Part shown: one piece after another, positions 9,956-18,543 of the stretch
How the letters are laid out: every line of letters starts with the position of its first letter
Position numbering within the stretch: position 1 is the stretch's first letter
Assembly (NCBI GenBank): GCA_034428455.1
Contig: DAOUHZ010000114.1
Span: 68,629-132,628 of the forward strand
Origin: Bin87 sp034428455
GTDB lineage: Bacteria > Chloroflexota > Dehalococcoidia > Lucifugimonadales > UBA3495
Direction of reading: 5' to 3'
DNA: 64,000 nt
Position numbers and translations under genes: made by a program
The notes under the pieces: generated by a model
Told to the model about the DNA's origin: nothing
Databases searched by the model: none
What the model saw: the letters and a program-made list of their open reading frames with translations, nothing else

Positions 9956-10757
9956 AAATCTGTACCTCGATGGCAAAGTCGTCGTCATCACCGGCGGCGG
10001 GACCGGTCTCGGCCTCGAAATGGTGCGCGCCCTCACCCGCTCCGGCGCCAACCTCGCCATCGCGGGCCGGCGTCCCGGTCCCATTGAGGCGGCACGCGAC
10101 GAAGCGCTCGCCGCCGGCCAGGACGCCATCGCCGTCCCCACCGACGTTTCCAAGTCTTCGGATTCCGATGCGCTCATCGATGCGGCGATGTCACACTTCG
10201 GCCGCGTCGACGTGCTCATCAACAACGCCGCCATGGTCGCCGACAACGTCCTCAAACCCATCTGGGAGATCACTGACGACGATTGGGAATCGGCCATGTC
10301 CGTAAACCTCTCCGGCGCGTTCTACTGCGCCCGCGCCGCCGCCAAACCCATGGCCGACGCCGGAAAAGGCAAAATCATCAACGTCGCGTCCGGCTTCGGG
10401 CTCCGCGGCGGCCGCGACATCTACATGTACTGTAGCTCCAAGGGCGGCGTAATCCAGCTGACCCGCGTCCTGTCCTTCAGCCTGGCGCGCTACGGAATCA
10501 CGGCCAACAGCATCGTTCCCGGCTTCATCCCGACCATCGACCCCGGCGCCGAGATCAACCGCACCCTGCCCCAGTCCGGCGATTTTCTGCCCACGGGCAA
10601 ATTGGGCAAGCCCGAGGATCTTGGCCCGATCGCCGTGTTCCTGGCCTCCGATGCCTCCGACTACATGACCGGCGAGATGTTCATCCTGGATGGAGCCGGC
10701 CTGGCCGCCGGGATCTCCCCCACCGGCCACGCTCCCGTCGCCGCGCTGGAACCGTAA
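9948..10757 (+). CDS. Short-chain dehydrogenase/reductase (SDR)
   Basis: A 269-residue classical SDR. The nucleotide motif TGGGTGLG follows the first strand, NNAA stands for the NNAG motif, and the catalytic Ser (VASGFG) and YxxxK (YCSSK) are present, so it should be an active NAD(P)-dependent oxidoreductase. Substrate cannot be read from the sequence. The ATG overlaps birA, with an AAGGAG site 12 bases upstream inside birA, which suggests translational coupling. Confidence 0.88.
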   Translation: MLENLYLDGKVVVITGGGTGLGLEMVRALTRSGANLAIAGRRPGPIEAARDEALAAGQDAIAVPTDVSKSSDSDALIDAAMSHFGRVDVLINNAAMVADNVLKPIWEITDDDWESAMSVNLSGAFYCARAAAKPMADAGKGKIINVASGFGLRGGRDIYMYCSSKGGVIQLTRVLSFSLARYGITANSIVPGFIPTIDPGAEINRTLPQSGDFLPTGKLGKPEDLGPIAVFLASDASDYMTGEMFILDGAGLAAGISPTGHAPVAALEP

Positions 10758-10791
10758 CCCATCATCTCCACCTGAAAGCGGTTATCCATCT

Positions 10792-10826
10792 GTCATTGCG
10801 AGGAGCCTAGCGACGTGGCAATCCCG
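10792..10826 (+). repeat. Half copy of the CATTGCGAG dispersed repeat, overlapping a gene start
   Basis: GTCATTGCGAGGAGCCTAGC followed by GACGTGGCAATC matches one arm of the MITE-like elements at 19229 and 20768. The second arm is absent. The GTG start of the next SDR lies inside it. Confidence 0.7.
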
Positions 10827-11597
10827 TCCCAATCACGCCTCCCGGCCGAGTTCAGCCTTGCCGGCCACACCGCAATTGTCGCCTCCGCCGGCGGTGATGA
10901 GACCCCATACATGGCCGCCGCGCTGGCCGAGGCCGGAGCGTCGGTGTTCGCCGTGGCTCGCCGCCAATCCTCTGCCGATGCCATCGCCGACGCGGTCTCC
11001 GCCGTCTCCGGGCGCGACACCGCACGCCATGTGGGGCGTTGGGACACGCCCGATGCGGCCTCCGAGGCTGTCGATGCCTTCGCCGCCGCCCATCCCCGCG
11101 TCGACATCTTGGTCAACGACACCCGCAGCTTTTTCGCCAAACCCGCCGCCGACATCTCCCTAGCCGAGTGGGACGAGCTTCACGCCCGCAACGTGCGCGC
11201 TACCTTCATGCTGAGCCAGGCCGTGGGTCAACGGATGCTGGACCAGCGGTACGGCCGCATCGTCAACGTCATCTCCAATCTGGCCGAGCGGGCTGTCATC
11301 AACTGCTCGGCGTACAGCGCGACGCAAGCCGCCGTCCTGTCCCTTACCCGTTCCCTGGCCGTCGAATGGGGCCGCAGCGAGATCCGCGTCAACGCGGTCG
11401 GGTCCGGCTGGTCAACCGCTGAAGACATCCCCCTGGAAACCCAGCGCGAGGAACTCCTCGTTCGCTACACCCCCATGCGTCGCAAGGGCCACCCCCGCGA
11501 CCTAGCGGCCATGCTCGTCTACCTCTGCTCCCCCCACTGCGACTACCCCTCCGGCCAGCCCGTTTACATCGACGGCGGCCTCAACGCGCATCCGTAG
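10815..11597 (+). CDS. Degenerate SDR-family protein
   Basis: A 260-residue protein with the SDR fold pattern but altered key positions. The glycine-rich cofactor motif is replaced by ASAGGDETPYM, NNAG by NDTR, and the catalytic YxxxK by YSATQ, so the conserved lysine is Gln (codon CAA). It is probably not a normal SDR dehydrogenase; it could be a structural partner of the active SDR 57 bases upstream or have different chemistry. The only plausible start is a GTG inside a dispersed repeat, with no Shine-Dalgarno sequence of its own. No ATG, TTG or other GTG lies in frame before the fold begins. Confidence 0.72.
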   Translation: MAIPSQSRLPAEFSLAGHTAIVASAGGDETPYMAAALAEAGASVFAVARRQSSADAIADAVSAVSGRDTARHVGRWDTPDAASEAVDAFAAAHPRVDILVNDTRSFFAKPAADISLAEWDELHARNVRATFMLSQAVGQRMLDQRYGRIVNVISNLAERAVINCSAYSATQAAVLSLTRSLAVEWGRSEIRVNAVGSGWSTAEDIPLETQREELLVRYTPMRRKGHPRDLAAMLVYLCSPHCDYPSGQPVYIDGGLNAHP

Positions 11598-11611
11598 CCA
11601 CCGCCGGTGCC

Positions 11612-11631
11612 ATTCCGGCGGAATCCGGAAT
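11612..11631. repeat. GTCATTCC-type palindromic repeat
   Basis: ATTCCGG and CCGGAAT form a 7-bp stem with a 6-base loop in the short gap between the SDR and the NucS-like gene, followed by the TCCAG seen in other copies. Confidence 0.5.
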
Positions 11632-11656
11632 CCAGCCACCCAAAAAGGCAAGCGTC

Positions 11657-12820
11657 ATGAGCGGCGAACCCAAAATGTTCCGTATTGATCCCCAGACTCA
11701 CGAGTCTTCCTCTATCGCCGAGGTAGAGTTCGCTCAGTTGGGACTTCGTGAACGGCGAGACATCCAAGAATGGGTGGCATCCAATCCGCGAATATTGGGT
11801 GACGACCTTCTGATCGTGGGCAAGGAATTTAGCGACTTTGATCGGACCAACGAACGGTTGGATCTTTTGGCGGTTGATCCTGACGGTAAGTTAGTGATTA
11901 TTGAGCTTAAGCGGGATGACACCGGCTCTGATGCACATTGGCAAGCCATAAAATACGCGAGCTATCTTAGCCACGCTACCACCTCCGAAATCGTAAGAAT
12001 GTTGGCAGATTATGCTGAAATCTCGGAGCCCGAAGCGGGCGAAGCATTGTTGCATCATCTAAATGCGGATGACCTAGTATCGCTCAACCACGACCAGCGC
12101 ATAATTTTGGCCAGTCACCGCTTTGCTCCGGAAGTCACTTCGGCAGTCCTTTGGCTGAATGAAAAATCCGTCGATGAAAACCGCATATCCTGCGTGCAGT
12201 TGGTTCCATATCACGACGAACAGACGGACTCATTGTATGTTCAGGCGTCGACCATCATTCCTGTTCCCGGGGTAGACGAATACGTCATTAGGGTGAGCAA
12301 TGCGACGAGTAACGGGACTCCGGCCAACGGTAGCAGTTTTGCAGCCAACCTCAAAAAAGCCTATGACCGGAATAGGGATGATGCGGTGACACATTTCTTG
12401 CGAAAGGTGGGAACCGTTGTGACGAACTCCCTTCCGGTCGACATCAGACCGGACAAGAAAAGCAAGTGGGCGGGGCGTCACGGTGATCAAGTGGGCCGAT
12501 ACTACCATCTTTGGTATTCTTCGCCAGTATGGAGTAATTGGGGTACGTCATACCGGATCAATTTGTACCCGCAAGGAGACTCCGGTGAATGGCACGCAAA
12601 CCTGGAATTTTGCTATGAGCAAGAGGCGCTGGCGGCAACGATAAGGGGAATTACTCTATGTGACGGTCAATCTGTCAACGAAGGCAGCATTTCGGCTAGC
12701 GCCGGAGCGAGGACCTTAACGGATGAATTTTGTGATGAAATTTCCGAGCTGACGAAGCTTTTCATCCGGGCCATCACACCTGAGGTTCGGAGATTCGAGA
12801 ACAATTCCAACGAAGAGTAG
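11657..12820 (+). CDS. NucS/DUF91-like PD-(D/E)XK nuclease-domain protein
   Basis: A 387-residue protein whose first ~110 residues carry a PD-(D/E)XK core: D69 (RLDLLAVD), E83 and K85 (IIELKRD), and Q96 (HWQAIKYASYL). This spacing matches NucS/DUF91 nucleases. The remaining ~270 residues form a second region I do not recognise. Full-length NucS is shorter and has an N-terminal dimerisation domain, so this is not the mismatch-repair enzyme itself. The region is AT-richer than its neighbours. ATG with an AAGG site 8 bases upstream. It lies just ahead of the histidine operon and is probably accessory or defence-related, which is an inference. Confidence 0.75.
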   Translation: MSGEPKMFRIDPQTHESSSIAEVEFAQLGLRERRDIQEWVASNPRILGDDLLIVGKEFSDFDRTNERLDLLAVDPDGKLVIIELKRDDTGSDAHWQAIKYASYLSHATTSEIVRMLADYAEISEPEAGEALLHHLNADDLVSLNHDQRIILASHRFAPEVTSAVLWLNEKSVDENRISCVQLVPYHDEQTDSLYVQASTIIPVPGVDEYVIRVSNATSNGTPANGSSFAANLKKAYDRNRDDAVTHFLRKVGTVVTNSLPVDIRPDKKSKWAGRHGDQVGRYYHLWYSSPVWSNWGTSYRINLYPQGDSGEWHANLEFCYEQEALAATIRGITLCDGQSVNEGSISASAGARTLTDEFCDEISELTKLFIRAITPEVRRFENNSNEE

Positions 12821-12875
12821 ATGCGCCTTGGAGCGACAACCTGCGGCTCACAGACCAATCCCCGGCCCGCGCAGG

Positions 12876-12884
12876 TGCTACAAT
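12876..12884 (+). promoter_or_regulatory. Extended -10 promoter of the histidine operon
   Basis: TGCTACAAT sits 8 bases before the hisZ ATG, so transcription would start at or next to the ATG and give a leaderless mRNA. This agrees with the lack of a ribosome binding site before hisZ. Confidence 0.5.
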
Positions 12885-12892
12885 ATCCCGCG

Positions 12893-14302
12893 ATGATTTC
12901 TGCCGCTTCCACCATCCGCCCCAATCCGGTGCGCCGCCTTCCCGGCATGCCTGATTTCGATGCCGGCGCGCGCCGGCGCAAGCAGGCCGTCGAGCGCCGC
13001 CTGGCCGACTTCATTGGGCGCTTTGGCTACTCCGCCCTGGAAGTTCCGATACTGGAGAACACCGAGCTTTTCCTGCGCAAATCCGGCGGCGATCTGGCCT
13101 CCCAGATGTACTCCTTTGTTGACCCCGGCTCCAACGCGGTTAGCCTGCGCCCCGAGTTCACCTCTGCGATCATGCGGCACTACCTGGAAATCAACGAGGA
13201 TAGCCACGAGCCTCCGTTGGTCCGGTGGCAATACTGCGGACCAGTCTTTCGCTACGATACCGGCAGCGCCGCCGGCACCGGACAGTTCACCCAGGTTGGG
13301 GCCGAGTTGGTCGGGTCTAACAGCATCCTCGCCGACGCCGAGCTCCTGACCCTGGCCGCCGGCATTCCAGCCCACCTGGGCATCCGTGACTATCGCATCC
13401 GCCTTGCCGATCTGGACGTCCTGGATAGCGTGCTGGATACCGTCGGACTTTCTGACCGCGCCCGCGAGTTCATCGTGGCCAACATGAACCGGATCGGGGA
13501 AGGGAGCGACAATCTCGCGTCGGTGCTGCAACGCGCCGCCGAACTCCACGTCGTTTCTGGCATCGGCTTGCCCGACGAGGAAAAGCACCTGGCCGTCGCG
13601 GTCAATGGACTTCCAGACGGCGCGGCCCGCTCGGTTCTGGCTGGATTTATGCGCTGGAACACGTCCGCAGACATGCCTCTGGGCCGCCGTTCTCCCGATG
13701 AAATCGTTGACCGGCTGCTCCGCAAACTGCGCGGCGGCGACGCCTCCGACGCCGTCGAGCGCGGCCTCGCCTTGGCCGGCCAGTTGGCCAGCGTTAAGGG
13801 CGACCCGGCACACGCGCTGCCTCAGGCCCAATCCATAGTCGCCGCGGCCGGTGCGGATACCAGGGCTATCGACCGGCTGATCGAACTCACCAGCCTCGTT
13901 ACCGAAGACCCGGCCGTGTACCAGCGGCTGGAGATCGATTTCTCCCTGGCCCGAGGCATCGCCTACTACAACGGTATCATCTTCGATATCGTTCGCGGCG
14001 ACACCCAACTTTCTCTCGGAGGCGGTGGCCGCTACGACGCCCTGGCTCGCGCTCTCGGCGGTGCGGAGCCCGTTCCCGCCCTGGGATTTGCGTGTACCCT
14101 GGAAGCCTTGCTCTCCGCAATGCCTCCGGCCGATCAACCGCAATCTGAAAATGACGCCGTCCTGGTATCCGCCGCAGGTCGGGCATCCAACGCCGCCGCA
14201 CTGCGCGCCGCCGCCGAAATGCGCCACAATGGAGACGTTGCCGTGCTGGATGTGGGCGGCAGCGGCAATCGCGCCGATTTCGCTCGGACGGTTACGGTGT
14301 AA
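12893..14302 (+). CDS. hisZ: ATP phosphoribosyltransferase regulatory subunit HisZ
   Basis: A catalytically inactive histidyl-tRNA synthetase paralogue that forms the HisG-HisZ complex for the first step of histidine synthesis. The 469 residues show the HisRS-like core (PVFRYDTGSAAGTGQFTQVG and RGIAYYNGIIFD), but motif 2 and the histidine-binding loop differ from true HisRS. A remnant of the anticodon-binding domain is left at the C-terminus. The next gene is hisG, which supports HisZ. The ATG at 12893 is supported by the promoter 8 bases upstream. A GTG/ATG-extended form from 12821 would add 24 unlikely residues. Confidence 0.85.
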   Translation: MISAASTIRPNPVRRLPGMPDFDAGARRRKQAVERRLADFIGRFGYSALEVPILENTELFLRKSGGDLASQMYSFVDPGSNAVSLRPEFTSAIMRHYLEINEDSHEPPLVRWQYCGPVFRYDTGSAAGTGQFTQVGAELVGSNSILADAELLTLAAGIPAHLGIRDYRIRLADLDVLDSVLDTVGLSDRAREFIVANMNRIGEGSDNLASVLQRAAELHVVSGIGLPDEEKHLAVAVNGLPDGAARSVLAGFMRWNTSADMPLGRRSPDEIVDRLLRKLRGGDASDAVERGLALAGQLASVKGDPAHALPQAQSIVAAAGADTRAIDRLIELTSLVTEDPAVYQRLEIDFSLARGIAYYNGIIFDIVRGDTQLSLGGGGRYDALARALGGAEPVPALGFACTLEALLSAMPPADQPQSENDAVLVSAAGRASNAAALRAAAEMRHNGDVAVLDVGGSGNRADFARTVTV

Positions 14303-14317
14303 AAGCGGAGCATCGCC

Positions 14318-15337
14318 TTGAGACTGGTCATACCAAGCGACGGCGAACTGGGCGAGCCGACCATGCGGTTCCTGGCATCCTGTGGCGTCAGGGTCAACCG
14401 GCCTAATTCTCGTCGCTACACGGGATCCATTCCGTCGCTGCCCGGAATCGACGTGCTGTTCCAGCGCACCGCCGATATCACCACCAAGGTGGAAGAGGGC
14501 AGCGCCGAGATGGGCATCACCGGCCTCGACCGCCTGATGGAATATCGCCACGATGACGATTCCGTGATTCCGGTAATGGAGGATCTCGGCTTCGGCGGAT
14601 GCGACTACGTGCTCGCCGTGCCCGATTCGTGGCTTGACGTAACGTCCGTCGACGACCTGGCCGATCTTGCCCTGGACTTCCACGAACGCGGCCAGCAGCT
14701 CCGTATCGCCACGAAGTACCCGCGATTGCTCCGGCGCTACCTGTTCGAGCGCGGCATCAATTATTTCACTCTCGTGCCCGCCAGCGGCACGCTGGAAGCC
14801 GCGCCAATTGCCGGCTACGCCGACCTGATCGCTGACCTGTCCGCTACTGGGACCACGCTCCGTGAAAATCGTCTCAAAACCCTGGACGGCGGCACGATCT
14901 TGTCCTCCCAAGCCTGCCTCATCGCCAATCCGTCTGCCCTCGCCGGCTGTCCCGACGACCTCGAACTCGCCCGTTCCCTGACCGAAATGCTTGAGGCGCA
15001 CCTCCGCGCCGACCCGTACTACCGGATCACCGCCAACGTGCAGGGCCGCTCCGCTGAGGACGTCAGCGCCATGATCCTGGCGCGGCCCGAAATCGCCGGC
15101 ATCCAGGGCCCCACCGTCGCCCGCGTGTTCAGCGTCGAAGAGGAGGACTGGTACGCCGTCTCGCTGCTGATCCGCAAGAACCGCCTGCTGGACGCCGTTG
15201 CCCACCTGCGCGAATGCGGCGGGGTAGACATTGCCGCCGCTCAGTTGTCATACCTGTTCAAGGACCAGTCCCAGGCTTTCGCCGGTTTCATGGACCGCAT
15301 CGCATCGCTAAACGGCAAGGATGCCAACCATGCCTAA
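14318..15337 (+). CDS. hisG: ATP phosphoribosyltransferase, long form
   Basis: Catalyses ATP + PRPP to phosphoribosyl-ATP, the first and regulated step of histidine synthesis. At 339 residues it is longer than the HisZ-dependent short form (about 200-215). Its C-terminal ~100 residues match the ACT-like histidine-feedback domain of long HisG (GIQGPTVARVFSVEEEDWYA, then an LRECGG motif). The PRPP-binding region lies around residues 145-185 (SGTLEAAPIAGYADLIADL). The TTG start has a GCGGAG site 7 bases upstream. Its neighbour hisZ is normally needed only by the short form, so having both is unusual. The stop overlaps the next gene. Confidence 0.9.
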   Translation: MRLVIPSDGELGEPTMRFLASCGVRVNRPNSRRYTGSIPSLPGIDVLFQRTADITTKVEEGSAEMGITGLDRLMEYRHDDDSVIPVMEDLGFGGCDYVLAVPDSWLDVTSVDDLADLALDFHERGQQLRIATKYPRLLRRYLFERGINYFTLVPASGTLEAAPIAGYADLIADLSATGTTLRENRLKTLDGGTILSSQACLIANPSALAGCPDDLELARSLTEMLEAHLRADPYYRITANVQGRSAEDVSAMILARPEIAGIQGPTVARVFSVEEEDWYAVSLLIRKNRLLDAVAHLRECGGVDIAAAQLSYLFKDQSQAFAGFMDRIASLNGKDANHA

Positions 15338-16091
15338 CCTGCCCATGCACATCTACATTTGCCAGCAGGTCGCGCAGGACTTGGATTGGGGCTACGTGCA
15401 CGATCATCCCGGCGCCGCGTACCTCGGGTCGACCACGCCTGACATCCGCGCCATGACCAAGTGGGACCGCGCCCGAACCCACTTCTCGGACCTATCGGTA
15501 ACCCATGTCGGCGCCGGCGTCCAGCGGATGTTCGAGCTGCACCCGCACCTGGCCGGCGCGGATAACGGCCTGTCCCCCCACACCAGGTCGTTCCTCCTGG
15601 GTTACGTGAGCCATCTGGTGGCCGACGAGACGTGGATCACCACCATGTTTCGTCCTCACTTCGCCCCCGACAGCCGCGTTACCGACACCGAGATCGAGTC
15701 GCACATCTGGGACCGCGCTCTGCAACTGGATATGGATCGGGTGGTTCTGGACGAAAACGCCCGTCTTGTCGCCGAAAATGACGCCATCGCCGCTGTTGAC
15801 CAGATGCCCGCCCTGGAGTTCCTCCAGGATGAGTTGATTGACGAATGGCGCAGTTGGGTGGCTCGCCTCCTGGGATGGGATTTCACCTGGGAGCGACTCA
15901 AGCGCGCCCTCAACCGCATGTACCGCGACAACGACGAAGTGCAGTTGGTCGTGGACGGTTTCCTTGAAAATGTGCCCCAGAATCTGGAGCGCGTGTACGA
16001 GCGCATCCCCCGTGAGCTTATCGACGACTATCGCCAGCGGGTCATCGACGAAACCAAGGTCCAGGCAAGGGAGTATCTCAGTGCGTCTTAA
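15330..16091 (+). CDS. Zinc-dependent phospholipase C-like protein inside the his operon
   Basis: A 253-residue protein resembling the zinc phospholipase C/S1-P1 nuclease fold. It starts with PMHIYICQQV, followed by an LGSTTPDIR motif and later FLLGYVSHLVADETW; these His and Asp residues are typical metal ligands in the family. There is no signal peptide, so it is probably cytoplasmic. It starts inside the end of hisG and its stop overlaps hisD, so it is translated from the same message. It is not a known histidine biosynthesis enzyme. It could in principle supply a missing phosphatase step, but nothing in the sequence proves that. An ATG at 15321 is an alternative start. Confidence 0.72.
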   Translation: MPNLPMHIYICQQVAQDLDWGYVHDHPGAAYLGSTTPDIRAMTKWDRARTHFSDLSVTHVGAGVQRMFELHPHLAGADNGLSPHTRSFLLGYVSHLVADETWITTMFRPHFAPDSRVTDTEIESHIWDRALQLDMDRVVLDENARLVAENDAIAAVDQMPALEFLQDELIDEWRSWVARLLGWDFTWERLKRALNRMYRDNDEVQLVVDGFLENVPQNLERVYERIPRELIDDYRQRVIDETKVQAREYLSAS

Positions 16092-17427
16092 GATGGTGCG
16101 CGGGCTGTCTGCCGCCGAATCGGTTCTGACCCGCATCGACCCCCTCGACCTTTCCTCCCTGCCCGAGCCTGTCCTACAGCGCACGCGCGATATCTTCGGC
16201 GCCGACGCCACCCCCGAGTCCTCAGTGTTGCAGATGCTCCGCGACGTTCGCGCCGAGGGCGACACGGCAGTGAAACGCTACGCCAACCGCCTCGACGGTG
16301 CTGAGCTGGACGGCCTGCAAGTCCCGGAAGCGGAGCTGGAAGCTGCCTGGGAGTCCACTCCCGATGACCTCAAACGGGCCCTCGAGCTGGCCGCCCGCCG
16401 CATCACCGAGTTCCACGAGGCCACTCTCCCCCGCGACTGGGTTGACCTCGGCGGCGGCCTGGGCGAGTTGGTGCGACCCTTGGAACGCGTTGGCCTGTAC
16501 GCTCCGGGAGGCACTGCGGCCTACCCGTCCACGGTCCTGATGACCGCCATCCCTGCCCGTGTTGCTGGCGTCAGCGAGGTCGTGCTGGCCACCCCCCGCC
16601 TTGGCCAGGAGCCGCTGAATTCCACTGTCCTCGCCGCGGCCCGCATCGCCGGCGTCGACGCGGTGTACCAGGTGGGCGGCGTGCCCGCCATCGGCGCCCT
16701 GGCCTACGGAACCGAGACCATCCGCAAGGTCGATAAGATCTGCGGCCCCGGCAACGTCTTTGTGGCCTACGCCAAGCGCATGGTGCAGGGCCAGGTCGAC
16801 ATTGACGGCGTGTTCGGCCCCACCGAAACCATCCTGCTTGCCGACGAGACTGCGAATCCTGTCTTCTGTGCCGCCGATCTCATCGCCCAGGCTGAGCATG
16901 ATCCCATGGCTTCGGCCATCCTGGTAACCGACTCGCAATCGCTGATCGACACGGTGGAAGAAGAGTTGGACTCCCAGATCGCCGGCAACCCCCGCGCCGA
17001 GACCATCCGCCATTCCCTGGAACGCCAGGGTTGCATCGTCATGGTGGACGACTTTGACGAAGCCATCGCCGTTGCCAACCACATCGCCCCTGAGCATCTT
17101 TGTCTCATGGTGGCAGACCCTTGGGTCTGGGCCGGACAGGTGCGCAACGCCGGCGGCCTCTTCCTCGGTGAGTTTTCACCCGAGGTGATGGGCGACTACA
17201 TTGCCGGGCCTTCCCACGTGATGCCCACCGGAGGCACCGCGCGGTTCAGCTCCGCCCTGAGCGTCCACCACTTCCTGCGCACCATGCCCGTGGTTGGTCT
17301 CAGCCCACAGCGCTTCACCGACCTCGGCGCTGCGGCCGTCCGTATCGCCGAGGCTGAGGGCCTTCCCGGTCACGCCGGCGCGGTGCAGGCCCGTCTCGAC
17401 CACATCGCTGCCACGCAAACCCGCTAA
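16081..17427 (+). CDS. hisD: Histidinol dehydrogenase
   Basis: Zinc enzyme that oxidises L-histidinol to L-histidine in two NAD-dependent steps. The 448 residues are full length. Signatures include YAPGGTAAYPSTVLM, CGPGNVFVAYAK, the AEHDP motif, the catalytic EH pair in NHIAPEHLCLM and the C-terminal GPSHVMPTGGTARFSSALSV. The GTG at 16081 is chosen because an AAGGGAG site sits 7 bases upstream. It overlaps the previous stop, so the gene is translationally coupled. Confidence 0.95.
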   Translation: MRLKMVRGLSAAESVLTRIDPLDLSSLPEPVLQRTRDIFGADATPESSVLQMLRDVRAEGDTAVKRYANRLDGAELDGLQVPEAELEAAWESTPDDLKRALELAARRITEFHEATLPRDWVDLGGGLGELVRPLERVGLYAPGGTAAYPSTVLMTAIPARVAGVSEVVLATPRLGQEPLNSTVLAAARIAGVDAVYQVGGVPAIGALAYGTETIRKVDKICGPGNVFVAYAKRMVQGQVDIDGVFGPTETILLADETANPVFCAADLIAQAEHDPMASAILVTDSQSLIDTVEEELDSQIAGNPRAETIRHSLERQGCIVMVDDFDEAIAVANHIAPEHLCLMVADPWVWAGQVRNAGGLFLGEFSPEVMGDYIAGPSHVMPTGGTARFSSALSVHHFLRTMPVVGLSPQRFTDLGAAAVRIAEAEGLPGHAGAVQARLDHIAATQTR

Positions 17428-17447
17428 CGCATTTGGAACGCCTGCTC

Positions 17448-18542
17448 ATGCCTGATATCGAAGAACTGCTGCTCCCCCACATCAGCCGCCTGAAGACCTA
17501 CCAGGGCGTATCCCCCAGCGAAACGCTGGCCGAGGAGGCGGGCATTCCCCTGGAGCAGGTCATACGCCTGAACGGCAACGAAAACCCCTACGGCCCCTCG
17601 CCCCAGGTCGCCGAAGCCTTGGGCAGTTTCCGCGACTACAACCACTATCCCGATCCCGCTCAGCGTCGCCTCCGCGAAGCCCTGTCCGACTATCTCGGCG
17701 TCCCGGAGGACAACATCGTCGCCGGCAACGGCAGTGACGAGATCATCGACCTCCTGATGCGGATGTTCCTTGCGCCCGGTGATGAAATAATCATCCCGGT
17801 GCCAACCTTCGGCATGTACTCTTTCTCCGCCGACGTTGCCGGCGCCAAGGCGGTTTCCGTCCCGCGCGACGACAACTTCGATATCGACATCGAGGCGATC
17901 CGGGGGGCCATTACCCCGCGCACCAAGGCCATCTTCTTCCCGACCCCCAACAACCCCACGGGCAACGTGGTCACCGAGGCCCAGGCCCGAGCCTTGCTCG
18001 ATACCGGGCTTTTGGTCGTGTCAGACGAGGCCTACTACGACTTCTGCGGCCAGACCCTGATGCCTTTGCTGTCCGAGTACCGGAACCTCGTCGTCCTGCG
18101 CACCTTCAGCAAGTGGGCCGGTCTGGCCGGCCTCCGCATTGGCGCTGGCGCTATGGATTCTGAGCTGGCCGCCACGATGATGGGCATGAAGCCCCCGTAC
18201 AATGTCAACCTCGCTGCTGAGATCGCCCTCCTGGCCTCGTTGTCCGACACGGCCCAACTGCTGGACCGGGTCGACGCCATCGTCACGGAGCGAGGGCGCA
18301 TGTACCGGCTACTGTGCGAGATCCCCGGTATTACGGTGTGGCCGTCGCAGGCGAACTTCATCCTCTGCAAAATGCCCGACGGACGGGGCCTGGAAGTGTA
18401 TGAGGCAATGTGCCGTCGGGGTGTGTTCCTGCGCTATTTCGACAACGAACTCCTGCGCGATTACATCCGCTCCAGCGTCGGCAAGCCCGAGGAAACCGAT
18501 GCTGTGGTCGCCGGATTCCGCGCCGCGCTCGGGGTGGACTAG
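17448..18542 (+). CDS. hisC: Histidinol-phosphate aminotransferase
   Basis: PLP enzyme of fold type I that converts imidazole-acetol phosphate to histidinol phosphate using glutamate. The 364 residues include the substrate loop LNGNENPYGPSP, the PLP phosphate/ring motifs GNGSDEIID and PTPNNPTGN, and the Schiff-base lysine in RTFSKWAGLAGLRIG. The ATG has a GGAA site 9 bases upstream; a TTG at 17433 is an alternative. It follows hisD by 20 bases and precedes hisB by 1 base. Confidence 0.94.
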   Translation: MPDIEELLLPHISRLKTYQGVSPSETLAEEAGIPLEQVIRLNGNENPYGPSPQVAEALGSFRDYNHYPDPAQRRLREALSDYLGVPEDNIVAGNGSDEIIDLLMRMFLAPGDEIIIPVPTFGMYSFSADVAGAKAVSVPRDDNFDIDIEAIRGAITPRTKAIFFPTPNNPTGNVVTEAQARALLDTGLLVVSDEAYYDFCGQTLMPLLSEYRNLVVLRTFSKWAGLAGLRIGAGAMDSELAATMMGMKPPYNVNLAAEIALLASLSDTAQLLDRVDAIVTERGRMYRLLCEIPGITVWPSQANFILCKMPDGRGLEVYEAMCRRGVFLRYFDNELLRDYIRSSVGKPEETDAVVAGFRAALGVD

Positions 18543-18543
18543 C

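Noticed and set aside
12893..14302. True histidyl-tRNA synthetase
   Set aside because: The HisRS signature motifs are changed and the anticodon domain is degenerate; hisG follows directly.
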